This document shows, one piece after another, positions 34,559 to 46,000 of a stretch of 53,698 nucleotides of DNA. This stretch comes from Nitrospira sp. Lineage in GTDB: Bacteria > Nitrospirota > Nitrospiria > Nitrospirales > Nitrospiraceae. Position 1 is the stretch's first letter; every line of letters begins with the position of its first letter. Under the pieces are notes generated by a model. The model was given only the letters and a program-made list of their open reading frames with translations. It searched no databases and was not told where the DNA came from. The DNA is taken from NCBI GenBank assembly GCA_005116775.1, contig SWDN01000011.1:232483-286180 (forward strand), given 5' to 3'. The translations under genes and the position numbers were made by a program.

Positions 34559-36598
34559 ATGCAAGTCCGCCTTCTTCTCCTCCTCCTGATCCTCTGTGTA
34601 ACTGCCGGTTGCGGCGGCGGGGATAAGCATCTCCCGTCCTCGAATCCCCCTGAGTACGATCCGAAAAAGGTGTACACGACACCAGCTGCGTCACCCAGCG
34701 CGCCAGACGTGGGTCAGCCAGTCGCCCCACCGCCCAGCTCGCCGGCCAAATCACCTGCGATGGATCCCGTTGCGTTACGCAAGGCCCTTGAAGCCGCCGA
34801 CCGGACTCGGGCCATACTCCAGAAAGCAGAGTCATTGGATGCCAAAGCGCAGACTCACGCTATTCTAGAAGCGATGATGATGGGGGAGCAGGCACCGCCG
34901 GAGCTGCGCACAACATTCAGGAAGTCCTTCGACGCTCGCAAGGCTCAAATCCATCAGGCATTCGAACAACGATACCATCGATATCAACAGGCTCTGGACG
35001 AAGAGCACAAATCTCCAACCATTCAACTCCCGTTGAGAAAAAGCAGTGGGTCAGAACCCTTTTCGTCCTATCGAGTGAGTGGGCGAGGTGCGAGAGAAGC
35101 ACATATGCCTTGGATGCACCTGGTCGGTATCGAGATGCTTCCTCGAGGAACGACGGTGAGTCTTGAGCCCGATTGTTGCGGTGTATGGAAGATCGTCACT
35201 ATTCCGGAAAGCGCCTTTGAAGGCGAAGGCTTCAGCCTGGAAATCAAGTCGGCGGGGAGATACGAAGCAGATAAAGATCACTTTAGTATCGATAGCGAAG
35301 CTATCACAACGACGACCAAGGTGGTCGTTGGCGACATAGCGACCGTCAACGTAAAAATTTTGAAAAAGAACCGCGCGGTGGTTAATCGATGTCCCTCCGC
35401 ATCCGGCGTCGTACCGGGTGATGCGAGCATCTATGAAGAGATGGGCTACTCTGTTACCGCGTCAGGGAAAGACAGCAGCGCCGGCATTTTTGTTCATGAC
35501 CAGGCCAAGACAGAGGCGCAGACAGATGAAGAGGGATTCGTGCAAGAGATCACAATGCAAATCACGGCGGCGGATTTGGATGGCAAAACCGGCGATGTTT
35601 TGAGACAAGAGTCGGGCAAAGCGGTTAAAAAACGGGATATGCCCGTCGTGTGTTCGGACTGTACGACACGAGTGGCTGACGCCGCGAAGAAACTGGGAAG
35701 GATGGCCGGCTGGAACTATTTCAACGCTGAACTGAAATGGAGAAAACCTGAATACAAAGCCGATGCCTGCGTCAAAATCCATTTCGAGCCGGCAACGAAG
35801 ACCGTCACCCTATCTCCAGGGGCATCGACGAAGGTGATGGCGCAACTACGGACAGTAGCGGGCGACCAGGCGACCGAGGGAAGGTTGTTCGAGCTGCAGG
35901 AATTAAAGGATGGAAAGGTAACCCCCAAGGATGAAAAAACGGCCCCCCAGTCTCCCGCTGTCTTTACCTTTACTGCGCCGAATAGGAGGTGGGCAAGGTC
36001 TGCGGTTCCTGGGTTCAAGGTTTCCAACAGTTCATCACGGGCAGGACGAGCCGGGCCTGAGGAATGGGAAGTGGCGAATGGGGGGATGAGACTGCAAATT
36101 ACCGATCGCATTTGGCATGACCCTGAGTCATCGTATGCGAAGATGGGCGGAGCGCAATTTGATGGTACCGTGCAGTTTGAGATCCAGCTTGAACAAGTGG
36201 CTGATGGCTGGTTTCGAGGTGAAATTATGACGCTTCGCCCGCTGGTTGTCCGGCACGTGAGGCCTGCAGCGCATCCCTGCACCGGTTCCGGTTCCCGAAC
36301 CGAGGATTGGGCTGTCTCGGCTCACGCCGACCCCAAGACTGAGTCCATGGTGCTGCATTGGAGCTTTTCGGCTGAAGATGGACAAGCTTCATGGACCTGC
36401 ACGGGACCGTCTGGGACCTGGACCGACCAACTTAACATCTCGTTGTTTAGTCCCGCTGATCTTCACAAGGTGCAGATGCTAACGAAGACGGGGACGAAAA
36501 AAAACCTCAATGGCGGGGATAAAAAGTTCCTCGAATCGCTCAGCGTGACAGTGGTGGAGGGAACAGACGAGGACAAGCCGATGAGCGGTGACAGGTAG
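34559..36598 (+). CDS. Large lipoprotein of unknown function
   Basis: 679 residues from the ATG at 34559. The lipobox is CVTAGC, followed by a Pro/Ser-rich linker (about residues 35-75). A helical stretch (about 75-160) with RKALEAADRTRAILQKAES follows, and then a long beta-rich body. This body contains YEEMGYSVTASGKDSSAGIF and two Cys-containing hairpins (CSDCTTR and CTGSGSRTEDW). I recognise no family. The gene seems to have lower G+C than its neighbours, by eye. A decayed small exported-protein gene follows directly, so this may be a foreign pair. Confidence 0.75.
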   Translation: MQVRLLLLLLILCVTAGCGGGDKHLPSSNPPEYDPKKVYTTPAASPSAPDVGQPVAPPPSSPAKSPAMDPVALRKALEAADRTRAILQKAESLDAKAQTHAILEAMMMGEQAPPELRTTFRKSFDARKAQIHQAFEQRYHRYQQALDEEHKSPTIQLPLRKSSGSEPFSSYRVSGRGAREAHMPWMHLVGIEMLPRGTTVSLEPDCCGVWKIVTIPESAFEGEGFSLEIKSAGRYEADKDHFSIDSEAITTTTKVVVGDIATVNVKILKKNRAVVNRCPSASGVVPGDASIYEEMGYSVTASGKDSSAGIFVHDQAKTEAQTDEEGFVQEITMQITAADLDGKTGDVLRQESGKAVKKRDMPVVCSDCTTRVADAAKKLGRMAGWNYFNAELKWRKPEYKADACVKIHFEPATKTVTLSPGASTKVMAQLRTVAGDQATEGRLFELQELKDGKVTPKDEKTAPQSPAVFTFTAPNRRWARSAVPGFKVSNSSSRAGRAGPEEWEVANGGMRLQITDRIWHDPESSYAKMGGAQFDGTVQFEIQLEQVADGWFRGEIMTLRPLVVRHVRPAAHPCTGSGSRTEDWAVSAHADPKTESMVLHWSFSAEDGQASWTCTGPSGTWTDQLNISLFSPADLHKVQMLTKTGTKKNLNGGDKKFLESLSVTVVEGTDEDKPMSGDR

Positions 36599-36618
36599 CG
36601 ACAATGAATGAGAGGGAC

Positions 36619-36900
36619 ATGCGACTACTGACTGTACTTGCCACGATGCTGTTCGCTGCCAGTGGCAATATTGACCCAAAAATGAAGGAGTTATTGCATC
36701 ACAAGGTGTACAAGACGGTGGTGAGGCACATAGCCTGACAAAAGGTGCGGGATGGACTGAGGCCTTCAGCTTCACGCGCCGCACGACATTCGAATAGGGT
36801 TAGGCAAGGCTACAAGATTGAAGGCTGGACACCGGTACACGATTCTGACGTGATGGCCAAAAAGACTATGACCGTGAATTGGACTGTTGTTGAACTTTAG
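36619..36900 (+). pseudogene. Decayed small exported-protein gene
   Basis: An ATG at 36619 (GAGAGGG just upstream; alternative ATG 36604) opens a signal-peptide-like MRLLTVLATMLFAASG, then a stop comes at 36736-36738. Shifting frame recovers a further sensible stretch (GWTEAFSFTRRTTFE then stop), and another frame gives GYKIEGWTPVHDSDV to NWTVVEL with a stop at 36898-36900. At least two frameshifts or stops therefore interrupt a small secreted protein of about 90 residues. 36901-37114 shows no gene that I can support. Confidence 0.6.
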
Positions 36901-37180
36901 GTCTGCCAGGAAGAGACGACGCTGACCTTGCGACTAGCGGATGAGCCTAGTGCCGGAGCGTCTCCGCCGAGATAGATCGCGTCCGGAGGGAAGGGGGTTC
37001 CTGAACACGGGGCCGAAGTTGATATCTGCACTGTTTATGTGATTGGGCCTGGCTTCGAGTAGGAACTCCTTGAGAAGGGGAGACGGACCAGAGATCTCAC
37101 CAGAGAAATAGGAAATGAATTGCTTTCATGCGGGCAAGATTCCTCTTTATCCCCGTCACCTGTTCCCCTACCATAACGCC

Positions 37181-37492
37181 ATGCTCTGCTCCGAACGTAC
37201 CCCTCGCCAGCGAATCATCGACATGATCACGGGCACCAGGCTCTCATCTTACCAGTTGGCGCAGATGCTGGGCATTCGCGAGCGGCAGGTCGAGGAGCAT
37301 CTGGCCCACGTCGTGAAAACCATCGCGCGCGACAAGACAAGGCGATTCATCCTGGATCCAGCGCGCTGCCAGGACTGTGACTTTGTGTTTCGTGACCGCA
37401 GGCGTCTCACGAGCCCAAGCCGCTGCCCGCAATGTCGAAGTGAGAGCATCTCCGCACCGCGTTATGGCATCGATTCGGTCGGTAGACAGTAA
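37181..37492 (+). CDS. Predicted transcriptional regulator: HTH fused to Zn ribbon
   Basis: 103 residues from the ATG at 37181. The N-terminal part is a winged-helix-like HTH (RIIDMITGTRLSSYQLAQML, then GIRERQVEEHLAHVV), the C-terminal part a zinc ribbon (CQDCDFVFRDR and CPQCRSESI). This combination matches the small HTH/Zn-ribbon regulators of COG3357 type. The target is unknown. An upstream in-frame ATG (37115) has a fair ribosome-binding site, but the 22 added residues are not conserved-looking. It is followed by a small lipoprotein gene after 41 bases. Confidence 0.82.
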   Translation: MLCSERTPRQRIIDMITGTRLSSYQLAQMLGIRERQVEEHLAHVVKTIARDKTRRFILDPARCQDCDFVFRDRRRLTSPSRCPQCRSESISAPRYGIDSVGRQ

Positions 37493-37533
37493 CCTATCGA
37501 GCCGGTAGGATGGCTCAGGAAAGGACAATCACG

Positions 37534-37755
37534 ATGACGACACGACTCATCCTCTGTGCCTTCTTCAGCGTTCTACTGCTGAGCTGTTCCGGCGACAAGG
37601 CCAAGGAACTGCTCGAGACCGCCGAATTCGAAGAACGCCAGATGAACTTGCCCCACGCGAAGCAGTTATACGAAGAGGTAATCCGTCTCTATCCGACCAG
37701 CAAAGAAGCGACCACGGCCCAGGCTCGTCTCGCCACTCTCAAGCAGGCTCCCTAA
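37534..37755 (+). CDS. Small lipoprotein with single TPR-like hairpin
   Basis: 73 residues from the ATG at 37534, with AAAGGA eight bases upstream. The lipobox LLLSCSG is followed by one TPR-like pair of helices (AKELLETAEFEERQMNLPHA and YEEVIRLYPTSKEATTAQAR). A longer start at 37510 would disturb the signal. Such short TPR lipoproteins resemble YbgF/CpoB-like tails, but it is too short to name. It ends nine bases from the convergent reductase gene. Confidence 0.8.
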   Translation: MTTRLILCAFFSVLLLSCSGDKAKELLETAEFEERQMNLPHAKQLYEEVIRLYPTSKEATTAQARLATLKQAP

Positions 37756-37764
37756 CCCCGCGCC

Positions 37765-38646
37765 TCATGGACTTCCGCCGAGATAATCCCACGGGTCCGC
37801 ACCTCGACGCGGGCGCCCCGCGAGCCATTCGCGAAATCCCGGAATAGGGAACGACAGGAGGCGCTGGATCTTGTCGCAGCGGAGCGAAAGGTCAGCGGGA
37901 CGGAAGCTCCCAACATGGGTCCGTGCGGAACCTTTCACCAGGCAGCCTTTTAACTCTTGGTACCAAGGTAGCAGGACTTCCCCGATTTCCCAGCGCGAGA
38001 GCCGTTCGCTCCCGCCCAGGTGATAGAGACCAGTCTGCTTGCAATCGGCGAGTTCCCAGATGGCTCGGGCAATGACCCCGGCAGGAAGCGGGCAGCGAAA
38101 CTCGTCGGCGTAGAGCGTGATGGCCTTGCCGGCCCTAGCCGCTCGGCACATGTCTTCTACAAAACTCCTGTCGCCGTGTTCCGAGGCTCCGGCGGTCAGG
38201 ACAATCCGAACGACCGTGTGTTTGGGATTCTGTAAGACGGCCTGTTCCGCTTCCAGTTTCGTCTGGCCATACACGTTGATCGGGTTTGGTTCATCCAGCT
38301 CGCTATACCAGCCCGTCTTCCCGTCGAAGACCTCCCCGCTGGACAAGAAGATGAAGGGTATGTCCTGGGACAACTGCGCGAGATGTGCGGTGGCCTCCAC
38401 ATTGATGCGGCGGGCTCGTTCAGAATCTTGTTCGCAGTCTTTAGTTCGGCTGAGCGCGGCACAATGGATGAGGAGGTCGGGCTTCAGCGCATGAATGTGC
38501 GCGGTGACCTTCGACGTCTCGGTCAGTTCAAGCTCCGCACGGGACAGTCCCTTGACATCCCAACCGGGAGCCCATCGAGGAGCGGTCTGCACCAGATACT
38601 GCCCGATCAGTCCCGCCGCCCCGGTAATGATCGCGCGAGGTGCCAT
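37765..38646 (-). CDS. RmlD-like NAD(P)-dependent sugar reductase/epimerase
   Basis: 293 residues from the ATG at 38646 (38655 is possible). Extended SDR fold of the RmlD type: AIITGAAGLIGQYLV (nucleotide binding), FLSSGEVFDGKTG and the catalytic pair YxxxK in INVYGQTKLEAEQ. The C-terminal half is typical (GLYHLGGSERLSRWEIGEVL). RmlD makes dTDP-L-rhamnose; without rml neighbours the substrate is undetermined. It starts 13 bases after ettA on the same strand. Confidence 0.9.
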   Translation of the reverse strand: MAPRAIITGAAGLIGQYLVQTAPRWAPGWDVKGLSRAELELTETSKVTAHIHALKPDLLIHCAALSRTKDCEQDSERARRINVEATAHLAQLSQDIPFIFLSSGEVFDGKTGWYSELDEPNPINVYGQTKLEAEQAVLQNPKHTVVRIVLTAGASEHGDRSFVEDMCRAARAGKAITLYADEFRCPLPAGVIARAIWELADCKQTGLYHLGGSERLSRWEIGEVLLPWYQELKGCLVKGSARTHVGSFRPADLSLRCDKIQRLLSFPIPGFREWLAGRPRRGADPWDYLGGSP

Positions 38647-38659
38647 CGTGGGCAACTGA

Positions 38660-40342
<1,683 letters not shown>

Positions 40343-40424
40343 GCATTCCCCTACCTAGTGATGAACTGGTGAGTTGAAAAGAACAATCGTGCCGGATGCT
40401 CACAGAAACCTGTGCCCGCACCGA

Positions 40425-41231
40425 CTACAGCGAATGCAGGACTTGGAGTCCCGCGTTCGCCTGAACGGCTAAGCCGGCAAGGCCGGCCCTGGCCTCCGGC
40501 GCGTTGCGTACGGGATTGGGAAAGGCCACCCGCCCACCCTGCATGCGGCCTGGCGCGGTGAGTCGAAGGTGAAAACCCAACCGGTCCAATGCCGTCACCG
40601 TTGCCTGCTGCGCCTCCACATTGCCGAACACACGGGCCAGGAGCAGCAACGTGTCCGCCTGCTCTGTATTGAATTCACGGATGAGGTTCGAGGCCTCATC
40701 CGCGAGCGGGTCCACGGCCGCCTCCGCGTAGTCATCCGGCATGACCCAACCCATCGACCCGAACCCCCCGACGAAATAGATCTCCGCCAACGCCATGCGG
40801 AAAAAACCAAAGTCCTGGAAGTCCACCCAATAGGAGGCGTTGGCATGGCGTGCCAGATAGCGTTCGCGAATCGCGACGGCGTCCTCCCTCGGCACCTTGG
40901 TCACCGACCCCATCAATGTCACCCTGGCCGCACCCAGCGGATCGGTACGGCTCTCAGGCGGTGTCACGAGTAAGCTGGCCCGTGGATCGCCCAGGAGGTT
41001 TTGCGTATGCATCGCCATCGTGCTGATCAGAAAGACCGGTTGCCCCTCGTCGTCCAACCCGTAGGGCATCACCGACCCGAATGGCCAGCCAGGCTGTTTG
41101 CGCGAGAGCGTCGAGAGACTACCCGTTGACTGCAAGTAGACAAGCGTCTTGGCCCGCTCGGCATGGGACGGCTCAGGAACGTCAGGACCCTCTGAATCCG
41201 GCCCGCTATTATGTTGGCGTGATGATGACAT
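40425..41231 (-). CDS. HugZ/pyridoxamine oxidase-like protein with DUF2470
   Basis: 268 residues from the ATG at 41231; the frame extends upstream but over a non-homologous Ser/Arg-rich stretch. The N-terminal half is a split-barrel flavin/heme-binding domain (PFGSVMPYGLDDEGQPVFLI, MAMHTQNLLGDPRASLLVT). The C-terminal half is DUF2470-like (LIREFNTEQADTLLLLARVF). Such proteins include HugZ-type heme-utilisation proteins, but no heme-transport genes are nearby. A HugZ heme role is therefore only a possibility. Confidence 0.87.
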   Translation of the reverse strand: MSSSRQHNSGPDSEGPDVPEPSHAERAKTLVYLQSTGSLSTLSRKQPGWPFGSVMPYGLDDEGQPVFLISTMAMHTQNLLGDPRASLLVTPPESRTDPLGAARVTLMGSVTKVPREDAVAIRERYLARHANASYWVDFQDFGFFRMALAEIYFVGGFGSMGWVMPDDYAEAAVDPLADEASNLIREFNTEQADTLLLLARVFGNVEAQQATVTALDRLGFHLRLTAPGRMQGGRVAFPNPVRNAPEARAGLAGLAVQANAGLQVLHSL

Positions 41232-41364
41232 GTTTGATCTCGTATCTGTGTAATGGACCGGGCGACACCTTACCCTGGATCTATCGAACATTTCCACTGA
41301 GGACAGGGTCATGCCAGAGGGTTCAATCAAACATTGGCCGACGGAGAGGCTGGAGCGGAGCCGG

Positions 41365-41532
41365 CTAGAAACCCATGTCTTGCGACAGCCTGACTTCCGA
41401 TTCGTCGTCGATTTCTTCCAGGCAGGTGAAGCAGGCAAAGGGAAACCGGTCGATGGGGATGGCGCAGACTTCGCCGACCGGCGATTCGTCCAGGGCAGGC
41501 CCGCCGCATTCTTTGTGAATCAACACCAGCAT
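41365..41532 (-). CDS. 55-residue Cys-containing protein, last gene of the membrane-protein operon
   Basis: A short gene of 55 codons plus stop. The ATG at 41532 overlaps the hydrolase stop by one base (TGATG) and has AAAGGAG six or so bases upstream, so translation coupling is likely. The sequence begins MLVLIHKECGG and has Cys9, Cys23 and the pair CFTC (34 and 37), with His6 nearby, then an acidic tail. This looks like a small zinc-ribbon-like or metal-binding protein. I do not recognise a family. Confidence 0.75.
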   Translation of the reverse strand: MLVLIHKECGGPALDESPVGEVCAIPIDRFPFACFTCLEEIDDESEVRLSQDMGF

Positions 41533-42287
41533 CAGCTTCTCCTTTGGACCAATCGCTGAAACAGTTCCAGATGTTCAGGGCTACTCAGCCTATGGTCTCC
41601 TGGAACCAGATGGAGTTCGACGGGAAACGAAGGAGCCAGGGATCGCAGCTGCTCGACAAACTGGCTACTGCCGACCGGCAGAATTACGCTATCTTGCTGA
41701 CCGTGAAGGATGGCCGTGTCCACCGACCTGAGTCGATCGAAGCTGGTTTTCCAATAAGCCTCGCTCTCCTCGACCCACTTCCACGAGAGTGGCCAATCTT
41801 TGTGCAAGGGCTCGTCGTCCCAGGGCATCCAGCCTGCCGTATGCCAATCATGCTGCCGTTCAGGATCAATAGATTTCGCGCGCAGGCCCATCATATTGAA
41901 GGCGGGAGCGATGAGGAGAATTCGCTCGACTTCCTGACACTCTTGCGCCATGAGCCAGGCGATCCAGCCGCCGAGCGAGTTGCCGACTATGGTAATAGGC
42001 GGCCCTTGTCGAAGAGTTTCAAGAACAGATCGCGCGTCGGTAATCCAGTCGGACAACGTGTAGTCGGTGAACGTCCCCTCCGAATCGCCGAACCCCCGCA
42101 CGTCATAACAACAAAACCCCCACCCCTTCTCCTGGCACCATTGCGCGAGAGCCTTGCTCTTGTTGCCCCAGCGTTTCGAGAGGAAGCCAGTGATGAAGAG
42201 AATCTGGCGATCCTTCCCCATCGAACGATCCCCTCGGATCAGTTTCCCGTCGACGCCTGCCAGTTCGAACGAATCCAGGCCACTCAT
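41532..42287 (-). CDS. Alpha/beta hydrolase
   Basis: 251 residues. Alpha/beta fold with the nucleophile Ser in IVGNSLGGWIAWLMAQ, a Gly-Phe-Gly-Asp loop (CYDVRGFGDSEG), the acid Asp in HGQQDSVILPVGS and the His in PGDHRLSS. No signal peptide is seen, so it is cytoplasmic. The start overlaps the stop of the upstream esterase gene (42284-42287, ATGA). The stop overlaps the start of the 55-residue gene. It belongs to a large family of acyl hydrolases or esterases; the substrate is unknown. Confidence 0.92.
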   Translation of the reverse strand: MSGLDSFELAGVDGKLIRGDRSMGKDRQILFITGFLSKRWGNKSKALAQWCQEKGWGFCCYDVRGFGDSEGTFTDYTLSDWITDARSVLETLRQGPPITIVGNSLGGWIAWLMAQECQEVERILLIAPAFNMMGLRAKSIDPERQHDWHTAGWMPWDDEPLHKDWPLSWKWVEESEAYWKTSFDRLRSVDTAILHGQQDSVILPVGSSQFVEQLRSLAPSFPVELHLVPGDHRLSSPEHLELFQRLVQRRS

Positions 42288-43003
42288 GGGTGAGTGACCA
42301 CCTTGGTGATGAACAGTCCCAGTCGCTGCAGCACTGCTCTCGGAATCTCATGGCCTCCACGGAAGCTGTGCCATTCGACCGGGAGTCCCGCGTGAATCAG
42401 TGTGTCTCGCAGCTTTTCCGCCCCAACATACGGCAGGATCTCATCGTGCATCCCGTGGCTTTGAAAGACCGGCAAGCCTTTGCGCTTCGGCATGAGTGGA
42501 CCCCACAGGGGCTGCGCCAGCACGTTACCGGAGAGCTGGACCAGTCCTGCATAGGAACGATCGCTGTGGAGCATCACATCGCACGACAGCATGGCGCCTT
42601 GTGAAAATCCTCCGAGAATGGTCTGGCGTGGGTCTGCGCCGAATGTGTGTTCGACTTCCTTCAGAAACGCCAGCATCTTCTCGCGCACAGGAGCCAGGCC
42701 TTTGGGAATGTCTTGCGAGAGATCCCTCACTCGGCCTGCCGCTTGATCCGCTGCAATACGCGCCATGTCGATGAGCCACCAGGCCCGCGCATCCTTCGGC
42801 CCGAAACTCAACGAGAGCGGGCCTTCAGGAAAGACAAACCTCGTACCGGACGGCACGGGTACGTCATCGGCCAACGACACAAGATCGTCCCCGGGCGCGC
42901 CGAAACCATGCAGAAGCAGGACGAGAGGACCGCGACCTCCACCCTTTCCGTCTGTGCCACCGGCGATTCGCGTCCGCAGCCCGCCTATATGTTCTTCACG
43001 CAT
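42284..43003 (-). CDS. Phospholipase/carboxylesterase family hydrolase
   Basis: 239 residues. The catalytic triad of the carboxylesterase/phospholipase family is clear: VLLLHGFGAPGDDLVSLA (oxyanion hole), LGGFSQGAMLSCD (Ser), SHGMHDEILP (Asp) and GGHEIPRAVL (His). It starts ten bases after the stop of the large membrane protein gene and overlaps the next hydrolase gene by four bases, so it is part of a four-gene unit. Hydrolysis of a short acyl ester or thioester is likely; the target is unknown. Confidence 0.93.
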   Translation of the reverse strand: MREEHIGGLRTRIAGGTDGKGGGRGPLVLLLHGFGAPGDDLVSLADDVPVPSGTRFVFPEGPLSLSFGPKDARAWWLIDMARIAADQAAGRVRDLSQDIPKGLAPVREKMLAFLKEVEHTFGADPRQTILGGFSQGAMLSCDVMLHSDRSYAGLVQLSGNVLAQPLWGPLMPKRKGLPVFQSHGMHDEILPYVGAEKLRDTLIHAGLPVEWHSFRGGHEIPRAVLQRLGLFITKVVTHP

Positions 43004-43013
43004 AAACGACCCG

Positions 43014-46000
43014 TTATCTCATATACAAATATTGGAGCAACGCCACAACGCCGTAGAGCGATGATTCCATCACCGGTTGTTGGTAAAACGGCACGAACGC
43101 GCCTTGTTCGTTGGCCTCCACTTCGTCGATGACATACTGGATCTGCTTGACACGCACATCGTGATCCTTCCCTGTCCCCAAGGCTTGAACCATCTGACGG
43201 CTGAGACCGGCCAACATGGCGGCTTTCGCCTTGCTGGCCGATTGGTACAACAGGAGTGCCCCCAGCAACGCCAGCGCGACGTTTAATGCCCACGACAGGA
43301 TCAATAGGAGAGGGTAGTTCCAGATGTCGAAGTAGTCGGTCCGCGCAGCGACCATAATCAGCAAGGCAATGAAGGGATACCGAATCAGACGATTCACGAC
43401 CGCGGTCCGCTGCGCGATGAGATCGATCACGGCCAAGTATTTCAGTTTGCCGAACTCGGCTTTCTGCGCCTCGCCCAGACCGTATTCCCGCAGATATTCT
43501 TCTTGAACCTGGTCGGACCAGCCACCGGTCGAGGCAGTCAACCAGCCGATCCACCGTCGGCACAACATCACGGCATCGAACACAGCTAGATTGAGCAGCA
43601 CGACCAAACCCACGCTGCTCAGGGTCATCGCCCAATCGATCGCGCAACTCAGCCGGCCTCGGCAGGGCTGGATCATTTCATCGTCGAGCACCCAGTATTC
43701 CAACGGCCACATGATTCCGAGGTACAGCAGGAACAGGAGAACCGTCCGCACTACCCGTTGCGACGGCTTGCCGGCCTCGCGATACCAAGACCAGGCTTGA
43801 TCCACGGTCGTCGCGGCCCTGGTCGCGGCCGGATGATAGACCCGTTGCAGGTTGGTCCAGAACGTCCTGAGCGACAATCGGCGGCGGCCCGAGTCATCTT
43901 CGAACAAAAAGTCCTCGCCGATGAAGTCGCTGTTCTTGGTCAGATCGCGCAAGCCTTTCCCCAGCATGACAAGGCAGAGGATGACGACGAAGAGGCGCAG
44001 GAGTTCGCTCGGCCAGACGCTGACCCCGGCGGTCCACGAGAAGGGTTCTCCTTCGTCATGATTGGCCAGGAGCGCCGTCGCGCCGCCGAACGCGACGAAG
44101 GCGGCAAACGACGCCAACACGATGATGGCCATCACTGCTAGCAGACGAGGATTCCGCAACACCCACAGCCACAGCCGCTGATTCGTCCAGGCCACGATGC
44201 CGGCGATTAGCAGTGCGACGACCAGCGTCGCCGCGACAGCGGTATTGTCGAACCCAACCCCCTGCTTTAAAGGCCCCTGTTCATCCGTATAGTCGAGGTC
44301 TTGCCTCAGCGGATGGACCGTTCGTCGCCCCTCCTTGTCCACCGGGCTCACATCCACCGCGCCGTTGCGCCCCACTTCGAAGATCCTGGGGTGAGGTCCC
44401 GCGTCATAGATACGGTCTTCCGGCGTCAACTCGACGTGGTAACCAGACGTACAGGGGGTCGCTGATAGCTGCTGGCCGACCGGCCGACAGGCGACAAACT
44501 GGACTGCTTGAAGGGCGGCCAGATAGGCCGATGTCTGATAGCTGCTGCGAAAAGGCGGAACGTCGCGTTGCAGCATTCCGTCCAGTTGCAGACCGAAGGG
44601 AGAAGCGGTCACCATATTGCGTGTCGATTTGTATTCGCTCTGGTGGAGGTGACGCGCGTCGAGATCGACGGTAAAGAAAATCGCGTGTGGAAACGACGGG
44701 CGGAGCGCCTTGATAATGAGCAGTGAATCGTATGGGTCGGTACCCAAGATTCCGATCGCCCTGGCGCCTTCCCCTTCTTCCTGAATGCGCGCGACCAGAG
44801 ATCGCACATAGTCGAGCTGACCGGTTCCTTCCGGACGCTCTCGCTGGGCGTCCTTGAGCTGATCCCCGGCCTTTCCCTTTTCTCCCCGGCCGGCTATCAC
44901 GCTGTCGTCTCCCGGCACTTCCCCATCGAGACCGCTGAGGTAGCTGTAACGGAACACGTTGAGCGTGAGCGATTCGTAGTCGGCGGGCCGTTGAATCTGC
45001 AGATCGATGGCCTGTGCGACGGTTGGGCACCAGGACTTGATGGTGGTCGGGACAAGAATCTGTTTCAGGTCGGCTTCCGAGAAGGTCGCCACCTTCGCGC
45101 AAGCTGCGGCTCGGAACTCGATGGGCAAGGCTCGCCCATAAAACGAATCCCATTCGCCGATGAGGATGACGGCGTCCCAACCCAGCCGCACCTGACGGCG
45201 TTCCAACTCCTCGACCAGCGCGACGAACAACCGATCATCCGAGCCGACATCGTAGACGAGTCGGACATTCGCGTTGGCCAGCCGACGGTGAAACTCCTGC
45301 TCACAGGATTCATAGGTTGTGCAGGCCTCTCCCTTTCCGCCGTCTTTCTTGAGCCCATAGGCAAGCAATCCCTTCATCGCGCTCGTCCATGGAGAATACA
45401 GTTCGATCGCGCCGCCGGTATTCGGCCAGACGCCGACCCCTTCGCGCGAATCAGAGTAGAGATCCCCCGCTTCCTGCAACAATGCGCGAAACGCCGATGA
45501 ACTGCGAGGGCCCATGATCTTGAACGTGACGGCCTGCTGAACGGCAGGATTCAATTGAACCAGCCTGCGCTTGTCGTCGGTCAGGAGGCATGCGTTCTTC
45601 TGCTGCGACTCCTGGCACACCAGGGCTTGGGACAGCGATGTCAAAGTCGTCAACAACCCTCGACTGAGGGCTTCGTCCGGTAGCCAAATGACGAGGATGC
45701 TGGAGGCATACGATCCCTCTTCTCCGCAGACCCGTGTCTTCCTCTGACGATACCATTCATAGGGTAACGCTTGAATGGCTCCTTGCGGTTCCCATTCAAC
45801 GAAGGAAAGATGGCCCTCGTCCTCAGGAACATAACAGGCGACGCCCAGGGCTGTGCCGATGGCGTAGCGATCACGGATACGCGATTCGGTGCTTTCGACA
45901 TAGGGACCTCCGCTCGTGGTCACCAGGAGGACCGTGACGCGCTGTCCGTTCTTGGATCGCTCGGCAAGAGCCTGTCTGAGCGGCGCAAGCCGTTGGGTGA

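Noticed and set aside
41311-41559. 82-codon plus-strand frame
   Set aside because: Antisense to the 55-residue Cys protein gene, which has better start signals and coupling to the operon.
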